This document shows positions 43,101 to 50,827 of a stretch of 64,000 nucleotides of DNA, piece after piece (the first letter of the stretch is position 1; the number at the start of each line of letters is the position of its first letter). The DNA is taken from positions 1-64,000 of the forward strand of contig CAXBOT010000001.1 of the NCBI GenBank assembly GCA_963977495.1, in the 5' to 3' direction. The notes below the pieces were generated by a model, which made no database searches, was not told the DNA's origin, and worked only from the letters and a program-made list of their open reading frames with translations. The position numbers were made by a program, and so were the translations under genes. Source of the stretch: UBA1672 sp963977495 (GTDB lineage: Bacteria > Pseudomonadota > Alphaproteobacteria > Micavibrionales > Micavibrionaceae).

Positions 43101-44320
43101 TGAAAGCGGCTGTTGAGAATGCTTTGGATGATTTCAGTAATTATAACAGCGGCGAAGTGATGGTTCATATCACCCCGTTCGCAACCAGTGTTATGCCCAG
43201 TGGGACATTTACCGTGACAAATGCGGATGATCTGACGGCAGCTATTAATTATCTGGATAGCCTGACAGGCAGCGGAAACACAAATTATGAATCGCCGTTG
43301 CAAGAAGTGAATGCATGGTTGCAAAGCGGTGAAGCGCTTGGCGGGACTGCGATTACAACCACATACTTTATTTCTGATGGTCAGCCGAACACCTATGTGA
43401 ACGATGCGACAGGCGCTTCCAAAGGCGGCAGTGCAAGTACGGTCATCAATGAAATTACAGGCTCTGATGGGTCTAATGAAGTGGCGTTACTGCATTCGTT
43501 GAGCAATGACGTGATCGCCGTTGGTGTGAACGTGAACAGCTCTACACTGGCGCGCCTTGGTGTGATTGATACGGATGGTAATGCGTTGAATATCCATGAT
43601 CCGTCCGATCTTGGTGCTGTGATTAAAGACACAAGCCCAATCCATACTTTGAGTGATGTTGGCGACGATGTTATTGAAGGCGGCGGCGGCGATGATGTGA
43701 TCTTTGGCGATAGTGTGCATACAGATGCATTGGCCGATGACCATGGCTTGAGCACGCAAGATGGCGCAGGGTGGGATGTTTTTGACCGCCTTGAAAATGG
43801 CGAAAGCGATCATGATACACAATGGTCACGCGAAGATACTGTCGATTATGTGAAAAATAACCATGAGGCGCTTTCTCAAGAAAGCGTTGAAGGGTCTGGC
43901 GATGGGCGCCATGGCGGCGATGACACGCTTTATGGCGGTGATGGTAATGACATCATCTACGGCCAAGAAGGCAACGATGTTCTGTATGGCGGCAGCGGCG
44001 ATGATATTTTGTCCGGCGGCTCCGGCGCAGATACCTTTGTCATGGAGGCTGTGGGGCAGGGCATTGACGTGATCACGGACTTTAGCTCCAGCGAGGGCGA
44101 TGTCCTTGACCTCTCCAGTATGCTTCATAATTATGATCCAACGCAGCAAGCGATTGATGATTTTGTCTTTGCCCGTGATGTTGGCGGCGGGGTTGTTCTG
44201 TCCGTTGATGTTAACGGTTCAGGCGATACAGCGCAGGCCGTTGACTTGGTAGCATTGCAAGGTCTTCACAGTCTGGATATCCAGCAACTTGTGGAAGATG
44301 GTAACATCAATATCATGTAA
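40160..44320 (+). CDS. Large type I secreted RTX protein with T1SS-143-like repeats and VWA domain
   Basis: 1386 residues from the ATG at 40160; an in-frame TTG at 40130 is less likely. The first 200 residues are acidic and low-complexity. Three tandem repeats of about 135 residues start near 222, 362 and 496; each carries DET/DES, FGxDGAGG or FGGNGGG, D(H/Y)xDGSNP(D/N)DAI-type and DGDxx.T..I.V.DDAP-type blocks, as in T1SS-143 repeats. A VCBS-like unit follows near 626. A von Willebrand A domain spans about 955-1150 with MIDAS motif DVSGSMGS. RTX nonapeptides (GGDGNDIIYG, GGSGDDILSGG) lie near 1251-1290, then a C-terminal type I secretion region. There is no signal peptide. A surface adhesin is the likely role. 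Confidence 0.88.
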   Translation: MLDFQLDGNGPDKPTTESADGLSGVQIMNTSMLSINGLSSTIDGYTDGMSMDDIAIKLASISPGIGAETFDTQDASKEDDVKENESPVVSEDSNEAVTVAVSEHDNAPFSAVSELEENGVVPEPEDTTQADQEMADASAQLASVEPAAGEGASGSSSSASSAGGYGFGSSFEAQGVISLEDVGPIDPTQLEYGISNDREEVFIQDDNSPEFVDDVPEIFGAAKTLDETSGFTLSDSGVLAFDFGGNGGGEITANDDFMSSGSMTGGDLHSGGYDVIVSATSSGYVGTANGQTVFTFTIDPQTGAYNYDQVLPFDHADGSNPDDAIKLDFGVQISDSDGDIVETTVSITVKDDAPISIDATDLSVDETNLTAGDQTASGSVSVDFGSDGAGGVTGNGASAINGITSGGHPVSVGYDAPSGTYTGTANGVTVFTMTVHNNGNYDFTLKGVIDHPDGSNPNDAISLNFGVIATDGDGDSIQTMVQVDVLDDGPICVVPQTATLDESDMAPDVSVSGQLDAHFGQDGAGGFAGNGVGPSQPLTSNGAPVTVSYDSASNTYTGMAGAQTVFTLSIDSNGHYNFVLEGTLDHPDTSDPNDALILNFGVTAKDFDGDAVDGTLKIKVLDDGPVAHDDMVSFDVSLNSVDGNVMANDDLSQDQDNTVTQILFHGASLDVPETGTIKVDGDFGTLELSSNGFYTYTLNSGAGSSSTTASFDPVAADVIGTQTSLTQDGITVSVANSGNYDLSWVNTSDGSGIGIDNLNTGDSPKVWPQGEGFDIAFDQNAQSVSITIAEIGSNNNYGQHGVDYVITLDDGTTVSGEQQFVPGQIVDGEFTFVLDASAFGGTGIASIDLNSTNAGAYKGASFLLNNVEATYEHSSAVCDEFEYVLTDGDGDSSSATLLFKGLTPELIVGENVSDAAKSVVEHHIGGEEGAIIGSAAGDVLIGDVGGENTVNQTQDYNFVFVVDVSGSMGSASNASSRISLLKAAVENALDDFSNYNSGEVMVHITPFATSVMPSGTFTVTNADDLTAAINYLDSLTGSGNTNYESPLQEVNAWLQSGEALGGTAITTTYFISDGQPNTYVNDATGASKGGSASTVINEITGSDGSNEVALLHSLSNDVIAVGVNVNSSTLARLGVIDTDGNALNIHDPSDLGAVIKDTSPIHTLSDVGDDVIEGGGGDDVIFGDSVHTDALADDHGLSTQDGAGWDVFDRLENGESDHDTQWSREDTVDYVKNNHEALSQESVEGSGDGRHGGDDTLYGGDGNDIIYGQEGNDVLYGGSGDDILSGGSGADTFVMEAVGQGIDVITDFSSSEGDVLDLSSMLHNYDPTQQAIDDFVFARDVGGGVVLSVDVNGSGDTAQAVDLVALQGLHSLDIQQLVEDGNINIM

Positions 44321-44368
44321 AGGATGTCTCACCTTATCCATTACTATTGGCAACAACGTCATAAACAA

Positions 44369-45538
44369 TCAAATGTCGTTGAAAGATAATATGCCGTTGT
44401 TATAGAGGTGCGTGACGAGTGTTATTAATTCTTTATTGTCCAGATCATCGATGGATATTTTGTGGTTGTTATTGAGCCAGTGTATGAGCTTTTCATGCTT
44501 TGCCGGAACCATAAGAGTTCCGCTATAACCAGCGATATTTGTTGATCCATCGACAGATCTGGTTATGGCTAGTTTTATGTGTTCGGGACGGCAGAGAACC
44601 TCTCCGCTTTGTAACGTTTCTAATAGGTTTGCGCTGGATATGTGATTTGTCTCTGCGGTTGCGTTTTGAAAGCTATCATGTGTTGGGATTGAAAAATACT
44701 CCGCCATCCAAGTGGAAAAGCGTTCATCCTTGATGGCCTCAATTAAATCATTCTGAATTATATTCGTTGTACTCGGGGCAATGGAAAATGCTGCACTATT
44801 TGCATCGAGTCCTTGGCCTGTGTAACGCTTGTTTATATGTGGATGCTGTTCTAAATAATGGCTGTATTCTGCAAATAATTCGGATCGTTGTGGTCCTAAG
44901 AACCCAACAGAAAATGTCATGGCTTCTTGCGTTGTTATCCCTTGGTGACCAAAATGTGGTGGAATATAAATAACATCCCCGATGGAAACTTCGGTTTCAT
45001 AGCCTTCAAAACCGTGTTTTAAAACCAACAGATCGGTATCGTCTATATATTCTTGGTTTTCTATAGGGCTGTGACCGATCTTCCATTTGCGTTTCCCCAT
45101 CCCTTGTACAAGAAAGACATGATAACTGTCCGTATGAGGGCCAACGCTGCCACCGGTAGCAGAATAGCTAACCATTATGTCATCCATCAACCAGCGAGGG
45201 GAGAAATTGAACGCGCTGAGTAGCTGTGCTGTCTCAGGATGATATTGCTCTACATTTTGCACGAGCAAGTTCCAATTTGAATCGCCAAGAGTAGAAAATT
45301 TATCTTCCGGGAATGGCCCATGATGACAGATCCATTTATTGTTCTCTGGCTCGGTTATCACCAAGCGAGATTTAATATCTTCCTCAAGGGAAAGCCCTGC
45401 CAAGCTATCACCATCAATGAGGTCGTCAAAAAGATCTTGATCGATCGCCCCTCGGACAATAAATGGTTTTTTGCCCCAGTATGTTTTATAAAAATCATCA
45501 GTAGAGGGGAATTCATTCAATATCATAGTATCATTCAT
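44369..45538 (-). CDS. roxA: RoxA-like ribosomal protein hydroxylase (JmjC/cupin)
   Basis: 389 residues, the length of YcfD/RoxA. Fe(II)/2-oxoglutarate motif: His and Asp in SVGPHTDSYHVFLVQ near residue 135, third His in PPHFGHQGIT near 195. KRKWKIG in the fold and a winged C-terminal region are typical. E. coli YcfD hydroxylates an arginine of ribosomal protein L16. The start could be either this ATG or the one four codons later. A GNAT gene lies 16 nt upstream in the same direction. Confidence 0.85.
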   Translation of the reverse strand: MNDTMILNEFPSTDDFYKTYWGKKPFIVRGAIDQDLFDDLIDGDSLAGLSLEEDIKSRLVITEPENNKWICHHGPFPEDKFSTLGDSNWNLLVQNVEQYHPETAQLLSAFNFSPRWLMDDIMVSYSATGGSVGPHTDSYHVFLVQGMGKRKWKIGHSPIENQEYIDDTDLLVLKHGFEGYETEVSIGDVIYIPPHFGHQGITTQEAMTFSVGFLGPQRSELFAEYSHYLEQHPHINKRYTGQGLDANSAAFSIAPSTTNIIQNDLIEAIKDERFSTWMAEYFSIPTHDSFQNATAETNHISSANLLETLQSGEVLCRPEHIKLAITRSVDGSTNIAGYSGTLMVPAKHEKLIHWLNNNHKISIDDLDNKELITLVTHLYNNGILSFNDI

Positions 45539-45553
45539 GGGGTAATATACTTC

Positions 45554-46063
45554 CTAGTCGGGATTTTTTTTATGCATAATAAATTCTCGATCTATATGCG
45601 AACCTACATAATAGTCATATTCGCCAATAATAGAAAATCCATGATTTTGATAAAATTTCTGGGCGTGTGTATTGTCTTCATAGACGCTCAAATAGACGTG
45701 TTTTGATGCTTTCAGTACCGAATGATCAAAGGCCTGCCGCATTAAATCACGCCCGATACCTTGTCCTTTAAATTCAGGGTGAACATAAAGGCGGTGTATT
45801 TCTTTAGATCCACAAGGAATAGAATCTATTGGTAAACTGATCTCGCCAAACTTTATATAACCAATAAGCGCATTATCCTCTGCCAGCAATATTTTATCAT
45901 GCAAAAGGGCTTCGCTGAAATACGCCGGTGAGCATGTTTTTTGCAAATGCTTTAAAAGGTTCTCTTTTGAGTAGAGATGCGCGAAGGTATCAATGAAGCA
46001 TAGCTTTGCAAACTCGGATAGAGCGTTGGCGTCTGATTTGTTAGCATCTCTAATGACAGTCAT
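45554..46063 (-). CDS. GNAT family N-acetyltransferase
   Basis: 169 residues from the ATG at 46063; an upstream TTG in frame (46084) is less likely. GNAT fold: MTVIRDANKSDANALSEF start, acetyl-CoA loop VHPEFKGQGIGRDLM near residue 95, and YQNHGFSIIGEYDY near 140. The acceptor is unknown. It lies directly upstream of the RoxA-like gene in the same orientation, so the two are probably co-transcribed. Confidence 0.9.
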   Translation of the reverse strand: MTVIRDANKSDANALSEFAKLCFIDTFAHLYSKENLLKHLQKTCSPAYFSEALLHDKILLAEDNALIGYIKFGEISLPIDSIPCGSKEIHRLYVHPEFKGQGIGRDLMRQAFDHSVLKASKHVYLSVYEDNTHAQKFYQNHGFSIIGEYDYYVGSHIDREFIMHKKNPD

Positions 46064-46269
46064 ATCAAGAGTATATATAGCCAATATGTATAAACGTCAC
46101 ATTTTTTAATTTTTTAAGTGCCGCTGCCACCCCAGTGATACCCCAGAGCGTTCTCGTTTGTGCGAGTATTGTTCCTTTGTACCCGTTTGTCCACTTTCTG
46201 TTTCAAAAAATGGACTTATTCACAGGAACGTCTGCAGGGCAATATCTTTAATCTAAAACGGAGGTTTGT

Positions 46270-46380
46270 ATGAAATTAAAATTTTTATCATTAGTGGCTA
46301 ATATGATGAAGATAACATTTAGGATCGACGGGATTGCGTATGGTTACCCCGTCGACCTTAGTGAGTATGAAGACTATTAG
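46270..46380 (+). CDS. Short ORF with strong ribosome binding site
   Basis: 36 codons plus stop. GGAGG lies five bases before the ATG. The peptide begins MKLKFLSLVANMMKITFRID and ends with an acidic DLSEYEDY. The stop overlaps the stop of the convergent Cas2-like gene by four bases. No family recognised. The ribosome site is the main support. Confidence 0.5.
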   Translation: MKLKFLSLVANMMKITFRIDGIAYGYPVDLSEYEDY

Positions 46381-46643
46381 GAATTTTCTTTAATCCACGC
46401 GCCTGTTCCTTTAAGTGGCCTGTAGGTTTTTATGTCATGGATCGTGGTTTTAACAACAATCAATATGTCATCTTTATCAATGAAGCCCTGAAAATGTGCG
46501 ATAACATCGGAGGTGCTATTGTTCAAATTTACTAGATAGAATGACCGTGCTGCTTTACAGGCATCCAGCTTCTTAAATTCATCCCATAATTTTTGATAGT
46601 TTTTATCTTTGTTTAAATCGTATGTGATTGCATAAATTGCCAT
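46377..46643 (-). CDS. Cas2-like / VapD-like small protein
   Basis: 88 residues. It begins with a Cas2-type first strand, MAIYAITYDLNKDKNYQKLW, in which Asp9 sits where Cas2 has its catalytic Asp. Then come SFYLVNLNNSTSDVIAHF and a DDILIVVKTTIHD strand, consistent with a ferredoxin-like fold. No cas1, effector genes or CRISPR array are in the window. Stand-alone Cas2/VapD-like proteins are often toxins or RNases. A small HTH gene lies upstream in the same orientation, separated by a C/G hairpin. Confidence 0.65.
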   Translation of the reverse strand: MAIYAITYDLNKDKNYQKLWDEFKKLDACKAARSFYLVNLNNSTSDVIAHFQGFIDKDDILIVVKTTIHDIKTYRPLKGTGAWIKENS

Positions 46644-46672
46644 TTGTTATTTCCTTAGATTGTATAAAAAGT

Positions 46673-46702
46673 CCCCCCCCCCCTGAAAACAGGGGGGGGG
46701 AG
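46673..46702 (-). repeat. Homopolymer C/G hairpin between HTH and Cas2-like genes
   Basis: Eleven C, then TGAAAACA, then nine G: the arms pair through CTG/CAG with a 4-nt AAAA loop. It lies in the gap after the HTH gene and before the Cas2-like gene. Such tracts can act as terminators and are prone to slippage. Confidence 0.75.
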
Positions 46703-46705
46703 TTG

Positions 46706-46891
46706 CTAGTTTGCGGGCTTTATCTCTGCGAAGCGTATACCATTCGCTATTTCCGATATTCTGCCTTGGTTGATACCGTGCTCGGCTGCTATTTCATGTT
46801 GAAATAAATTATTGTCATTAAGCTGTTTTTTAATGACTGCAGCCATTTCAGGTGTTACTTTTACTCGAGGTCGTTTGTTGGGTTGGATCAT
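46706..46891 (-). CDS. Small helix-turn-helix protein
   Basis: 61 residues. A basic N-terminus (NKRPRVKVTPE) precedes an HTH: FQHEIAAEHGINQGRISEIA near residues 35-54. It could be an autorepressor/antitoxin for the downstream Cas2-like gene, as inference. The two are separated by a stable C/G hairpin. Confidence 0.7.
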   Translation of the reverse strand: MIQPNKRPRVKVTPEMAAVIKKQLNDNNLFQHEIAAEHGINQGRISEIANGIRFAEIKPAN

Positions 46892-47228
46892 TATCCACTC
46901 CTTTGTTTAGAGGTTAACGACGACGGCCTTGACGGAAATGTGGGAATCAATCAGATTACTAATACTTTCTCCGTGACCTGTGGACGTTGTCAAAAAAGTT
47001 TCAGGTCGTGAAAAACATTTATAATCAGGGGCTCTGCAAAGCCTCTGATTTTTCATGAGAATCACCAAGCAGAATCTACCATAAATTGAAGAAAAAAATG
47101 ACTCTAGGACAAGGGGTTACAATATTGTTTGGGGATAATTTTTGTGTTAACACCTGCTCGTGTTCAATATGAACAACCGAACCATGGATTTCTTAGAGGT
47201 AAAGTAGGTATAAGTGCTTGTTTTTAAA
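46892..47228. other. Intergenic region between HTH gene and tRNA-Met
   Basis: No convincing gene in this 337-nt stretch. A short plus-strand frame ending near 47011 has a CGRC motif (VTCGRCQKSF) but no good start. A clear hairpin follows at 47024-47053. The left end should hold the promoter of the HTH/Cas2-like unit. Confidence 0.5.
47024..47055 (+). terminator. Rho-independent-type hairpin
   Basis: ATCAGGGGCT / AGCCTCTGAT stem with one G-T pair around CTGCAA, followed by TTTTC on the plus strand. No established plus-strand gene feeds it, so it may belong to a lost or very short gene. Confidence 0.6.
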
Positions 47229-47304
47229 TGGTAGCGGTGGGGTGATTTGAACACCCGACACATGGATTATGATTCCACTGCTCTAACCCCTGAGCTACAC
47301 CGCC
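47229..47304 (-). tRNA. tRNA-Met (CAT), elongator type
   Basis: Cloverleaf on the minus strand with encoded CCA. It starts GGCGGTGTAGCTCAG. The anticodon arm is GTGGA-ATCATAA-TCCAT, giving CAT, and the T arm is GTTCAAATC. The GGAATCATAATCC arm is that of elongator tRNA-Met; the initiator would have three G-C pairs in this stem. Confidence 0.9.
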
Positions 47305-47480
47305 ACGCGAATAAATAGGGTCGAGAAAACTCGATGGCGTATATGGCCAATTTTTATGTTTTTTGTCAAGTGTATGATATGCACTAATTGAAAATCGTAT
47401 ATTCAGGGTAAATGAAAAGTTGCTTCATATACGTAAAATAGAATAAAATAGGTAATCTATCAAAGACCAAAGAGGGTGCT

Positions 47481-47990
47481 ATGGCTAGTATTGATGCGGA
47501 TAATCTAACGTTTGTAGATGTGAATCAGGATAAATGGGGCAGTTTTGTTGAGCCTGAAAACCTTGATAAATTTATGGCATCGCCCGTTGGTGAGGCTCAG
47601 GTTGAGAGTCTGGTTGAGGAAATGAAGGCGCAGATGGTATCGCAAGGGGTGGATGATTATGACCCCTCAACAAGCCAGATTCGCCGTGCGTTGTTTTCTG
47701 AGCAAGCCGCTCAGGAATATGGCCGCGCACCGGATGTAACCAATCAACAGATGCTGGATGATCATGGGCCTGCATGGTATGAGGAATTAGGCGGCTCGAT
47801 TGCAGGATTGTTCAAGTCCGCTGATGAAGCCATTAGTGATGGTGTGCATAGCGGCGTTGACGCCACAGTGCAGCAAGTCACGAACGAAGGTATGACGGGG
47901 CGCGCTGCTGATGCATTGCTGAACCGACAGCAGCAAATAGATGATGCTGTTAATGGCGCGGTCAGCGGTGGCAGTACAATGAAACTGTAA
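47481..47990 (+). CDS. Hypothetical protein
   Basis: 169 residues with an AGAGGG site before the ATG. Acidic, helical, no cysteine, no signal peptide or membrane helix. It has a conspicuous Gln/Ala-rich second half and ends VSGGSTMKL. I do not recognise a family. A terminator follows after about 28 nt. Confidence 0.7.
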   Translation: MASIDADNLTFVDVNQDKWGSFVEPENLDKFMASPVGEAQVESLVEEMKAQMVSQGVDDYDPSTSQIRRALFSEQAAQEYGRAPDVTNQQMLDDHGPAWYEELGGSIAGLFKSADEAISDGVHSGVDATVQQVTNEGMTGRAADALLNRQQQIDDAVNGAVSGGSTMKL

Positions 47991-48017
47991 TACGGGCGTT
48001 GATATAAGAATTAAACG

Positions 48018-48045
48018 AGGTGCGTGTTACAGCGCGCCTTTTTTT
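48018..48045 (+). terminator. Rho-independent terminator
   Basis: AGGTGCG / CGCGCCT stem around TGTTACAG followed by a run of seven T. It follows the hypothetical gene and reaches the convergent mnmA stop. Confidence 0.8.
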
Positions 48046-49204
48046 ATGCCGCGGCCAAGGCTGAGTTTGATGTGGCGGTAATCCACCCGCCGCCAATGAC
48101 GCGATCATCAATGTAACAAACTGCGGCTTGCCCTGCGGCGATGCCGAAATGGGGCTTATCCAGATGGATTTCCGTGCCCTTATCACTTATGTGCAGTGTG
48201 GCGGATGTCGGTTTCATAACAGATCGGAATTTCAAATCAATTTTGATCGGTGCGCGCGTATTGTGATCGAACAGCCAGTTACAATCATCAATGTGCAAGA
48301 CATTGCGCGCTAAGGCTTCTTTCGGGCCGATAATCACTTCGTTATCTTGCGGACGTAATTCAATCACATAATGCGGGTCGTTATTTTCACTGACTCCGCC
48401 GCCAATACCAAGCCCTCTGCGCTGGCCAATTGTATAGTGAATGATGCCGTCATGATCGCCGACAATGCGCCCGTCAATATGAACGATTTTGCCCGGCTTT
48501 TCTGCTTCGGGTCTGATCTTTTTGACCACCTTGGCGTAATCACCATCCGGCACAAAACAAATATCTTGCGAGTCAGGTTTATCCGCGTTCATCAGTCCAA
48601 GGCGCTCCGCTTCTTTGCGGGTAACATCCTTGCTCCACCCACCAAGGGGGAAGCGCAGGAAGTTCAATTGTTCTTGCGTGGTGGCGAATAGGAAATAGCT
48701 CTGGTCTTTGCCGTCATCATGGGCGCGTTTCAAATGTGCATACCCGTTTTCATCAACAATGCGTTGGATGTAATGTCCGGTGGCCATGCAATCTGCGCCA
48801 AGATCATGCGCGACCTTTAACAGATCACGGAATTTGACAGTCTGGTTACAGCGCACACACGGGATAGGGGTCTCACCCTTCAGGTAGCTGTCGGCGAAAT
48901 TATCAATCACACTTTCGCGGAAGTTGCTTTCATAATTCAAAACATAATGCGCAAAGCCCAGCCCTTCGGCAACGCGGCGCGCATCGTAAATATCTTGCCC
49001 CGCGCAGCAGGTTTTGCTTTTGACTTGTGCGCCTGTGGCATCGCCATAATCATAGAGCTGTAACGTCACGCCAACTACGCCATAGCCTTCCTCATGCAGC
49101 AACGCCGCACACACGGATGAGTCGACCCCGCCCGACATGGCAACTACCACGCGGGTTTCTTCCGGCTTTTTATTGAGCCCTAATGAGTTTAATGGAGCAC
49201 TCAT
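48044..49204 (-). CDS. mnmA: tRNA-specific 2-thiouridylase MnmA
   Basis: 386 residues. The PP-loop motif VVVAMSGGVDSSVCAALL is near residue 20. Catalytic cysteines are in PIPCVRCNQTVKF near 115 and later in AVCYID near 370; ATGHYIQRI and DGKDQSYFL follow in the usual order. MnmA thiolates U34 of tRNA-Lys, -Glu and -Gln, taking sulfur through a relay that starts at a cysteine desulfurase, and one is encoded in this window. No regulatory site is visible. Confidence 0.95.
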   Translation of the reverse strand: MSAPLNSLGLNKKPEETRVVVAMSGGVDSSVCAALLHEEGYGVVGVTLQLYDYGDATGAQVKSKTCCAGQDIYDARRVAEGLGFAHYVLNYESNFRESVIDNFADSYLKGETPIPCVRCNQTVKFRDLLKVAHDLGADCMATGHYIQRIVDENGYAHLKRAHDDGKDQSYFLFATTQEQLNFLRFPLGGWSKDVTRKEAERLGLMNADKPDSQDICFVPDGDYAKVVKKIRPEAEKPGKIVHIDGRIVGDHDGIIHYTIGQRRGLGIGGGVSENNDPHYVIELRPQDNEVIIGPKEALARNVLHIDDCNWLFDHNTRAPIKIDLKFRSVMKPTSATLHISDKGTEIHLDKPHFGIAAGQAAVCYIDDRVIGGGWITATSNSALAAA

Positions 49205-49486
49205 TTAAGATACCTTTTTCTTTTAATGGCGAACAATGCATGTGCATTGCTTCGCGTAGGCTTCGCAATGCCCATAGTGTTAAGCTCTGTAGTCATGGCG
49301 CGGAATATACGGATTTTCTGGGGTAAAAACAAGTTTTTGTGCAAAGCGGGGTGATAGAGCGTCCGCTTCTTTGGGAATGACGCGGTAATAAACAAATACC
49401 AAGGGGAAGAAAAGTATCAAACCTCTTGGCAAAAATCACTTTGATGATTGCGGTTAAGGGATGATGAAAAGCGCGACATGAGGGCG

Positions 49487-50557
49487 CTATTTCTTAATAA
49501 ATCGCCAATCTGATTTCTCAGCGGGTTTTTCAATAACGGTTTTTTCTTTTACAGCTTCAACTTGTGGCGCTTCTGCCGCTGTTTTTTTTATGGCTGCTTG
49601 GTAATCTTGCGCAGTCATGCCGGACAAGATGTTCGGCTTGCTTTGTGCTTTATTGGCCATTGCCTTGGCCGCCTTATAGGCGGAGACGTTCATGCTCTCC
49701 ACCAGATCCAGAAATTCCTGATCCTTGCTGGTCAAATCGTTATAGTGCGCTTTGATATCACTTGGGATTGTTTCTATGACAGTTTCAATTTTTGCCAGAT
49801 CTTCTTCTGCGATACCACCTTCAACAAATTGTTCAAGAATTTCCGCCCACATTTTTTCAAATTCGTTTTTGAGTGATAAGTCTTTTTTATCTTCGGCTTT
49901 GAGTTTGTCTGTTGTCTCTCTGAGCTGTTCAACACAGATGTTTGTTGCATCTTTTGCAAAATGCAGCTTTTTCAACACAACTTCATGATGCTTTAGATAA
50001 TGGTCAAGCAACAACGCGGTTAAATCCTTGGATTCTTTCTCTTCCTGTGTTTCTGGCGGGGGCGCAGGAGGAGGTGGAGCAGAAGCAGAAGGCGCCGCTT
50101 GGGGGATTGCTTCTTTAGCTGCCGTAACAGGTTTTGGCTTGGCACTGACGAAGCCTTCATAAAACTCACTGCGCAGAACAAAGGCAAGGCGCGCCGCGAT
50201 ATCTTCGATACTGTAGGGTACGGATAGAAATTCTATTAACCCAACGGCGCGCGCTCGATCTGAAAATTGTGCTGCACGTGGGCCGGCGATGCAAATCACA
50301 GGCACTTTTTCATTGGGAGAATTGGTGCTTTCCCGCGCCTTTCTTGCGAACCCAATGCCATCGGTTCGCCCATCTATAATTTCCGAAATAATAACATCGT
50401 GCTTTTCTTGCATAAAGCTGGCATAGGCGTTGCTGGCATCATTAGATGCCGTGACGGATTGAAACCCCAAAAGTTTCAGACATGTCACAAGCATGTTTTG
50501 TGTTGGCCTGTAATCATTAATGACCAGTGCCTTTAATTTACGAAAATCATGATTCAT
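49487..50557 (-). CDS. Degenerate receiver-domain protein with proline-rich linker
   Basis: 356 residues. Residues about 8-130 are a receiver-like fold (ALVINDYRPTQNMLVTCLKL, VSVPYSIEDIAARL-type end). The canonical residues are altered: the acidic pair is N-D, the phosphoacceptor position reads IISEII (Glu for Asp), the Thr/Ser position is in CIAGPRA, and the KP lysine is replaced (SVPYS). A proline-rich linker (APPPPAPPPETQEE) lies near 165-180. The C-terminal half is helical, charged, and not a known output domain. A phosphorylation-independent scaffold is possible. Confidence 0.75.
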   Translation of the reverse strand: MNHDFRKLKALVINDYRPTQNMLVTCLKLLGFQSVTASNDASNAYASFMQEKHDVIISEIIDGRTDGIGFARKARESTNSPNEKVPVICIAGPRAAQFSDRARAVGLIEFLSVPYSIEDIAARLAFVLRSEFYEGFVSAKPKPVTAAKEAIPQAAPSASAPPPPAPPPETQEEKESKDLTALLLDHYLKHHEVVLKKLHFAKDATNICVEQLRETTDKLKAEDKKDLSLKNEFEKMWAEILEQFVEGGIAEEDLAKIETVIETIPSDIKAHYNDLTSKDQEFLDLVESMNVSAYKAAKAMANKAQSKPNILSGMTAQDYQAAIKKTAAEAPQVEAVKEKTVIEKPAEKSDWRFIKK

Positions 50558-50694
50558 GACAATATCCCCAAACAGTCAATTCAATTTAAGTAGAAAAGCA
50601 AACTTTGCCAAGAGGGCTTATATGCGTTTTGTGTGATTTCTCCAGAGGTGTCACAAAGTTTAGCAAAGCCAACTGAAATTATCATTTCCCCCAA

Positions 50695-50725
50695 ACCTAC
50701 GGAACATCCCTTGTTTTCCGTAGGG
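50695..50725. other. Perfect hairpin in intergenic region
   Basis: CCTACGGAA / TTCCGTAGG, nine base pairs, loop of about eleven bases. It lies in the 270-nt divergent gap between the receiver-like gene and the glycosyltransferase gene, about 100 nt before the latter's start. Not followed by T. An operator or RNA element is possible. Confidence 0.5.
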
Positions 50726-50827
50726 TATGTTAGTGCAAAAAGATTTAATGTTCATAAATATTGCTGCGCTTTTTACATTTCATATTTTTATGCTACTGAT
50801 ATGCTGTCTAAAAATTGAGAGGCAGTG

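Noticed and set aside
46112..46160. GC-rich segment resembling a tRNA 3' end upstream of the short ORF
   Set aside because: No cloverleaf or exact repeat with either tRNA could be built.
46377..46891. Remnant CRISPR-Cas locus
   Set aside because: Only a Cas2-like protein is present; no repeats with regular spacers and no other cas genes were found in the window.
46940..47011. Com-like short frame with CGRC before the hairpin
   Set aside because: No usable start codon and only one CxxC pair; too short to support as a gene, though the hairpin after it is real.
49201..49395. 64-codon minus-strand frame upstream of mnmA
   Set aside because: It overlaps the mnmA start, has no ribosome site and no recognisable product.
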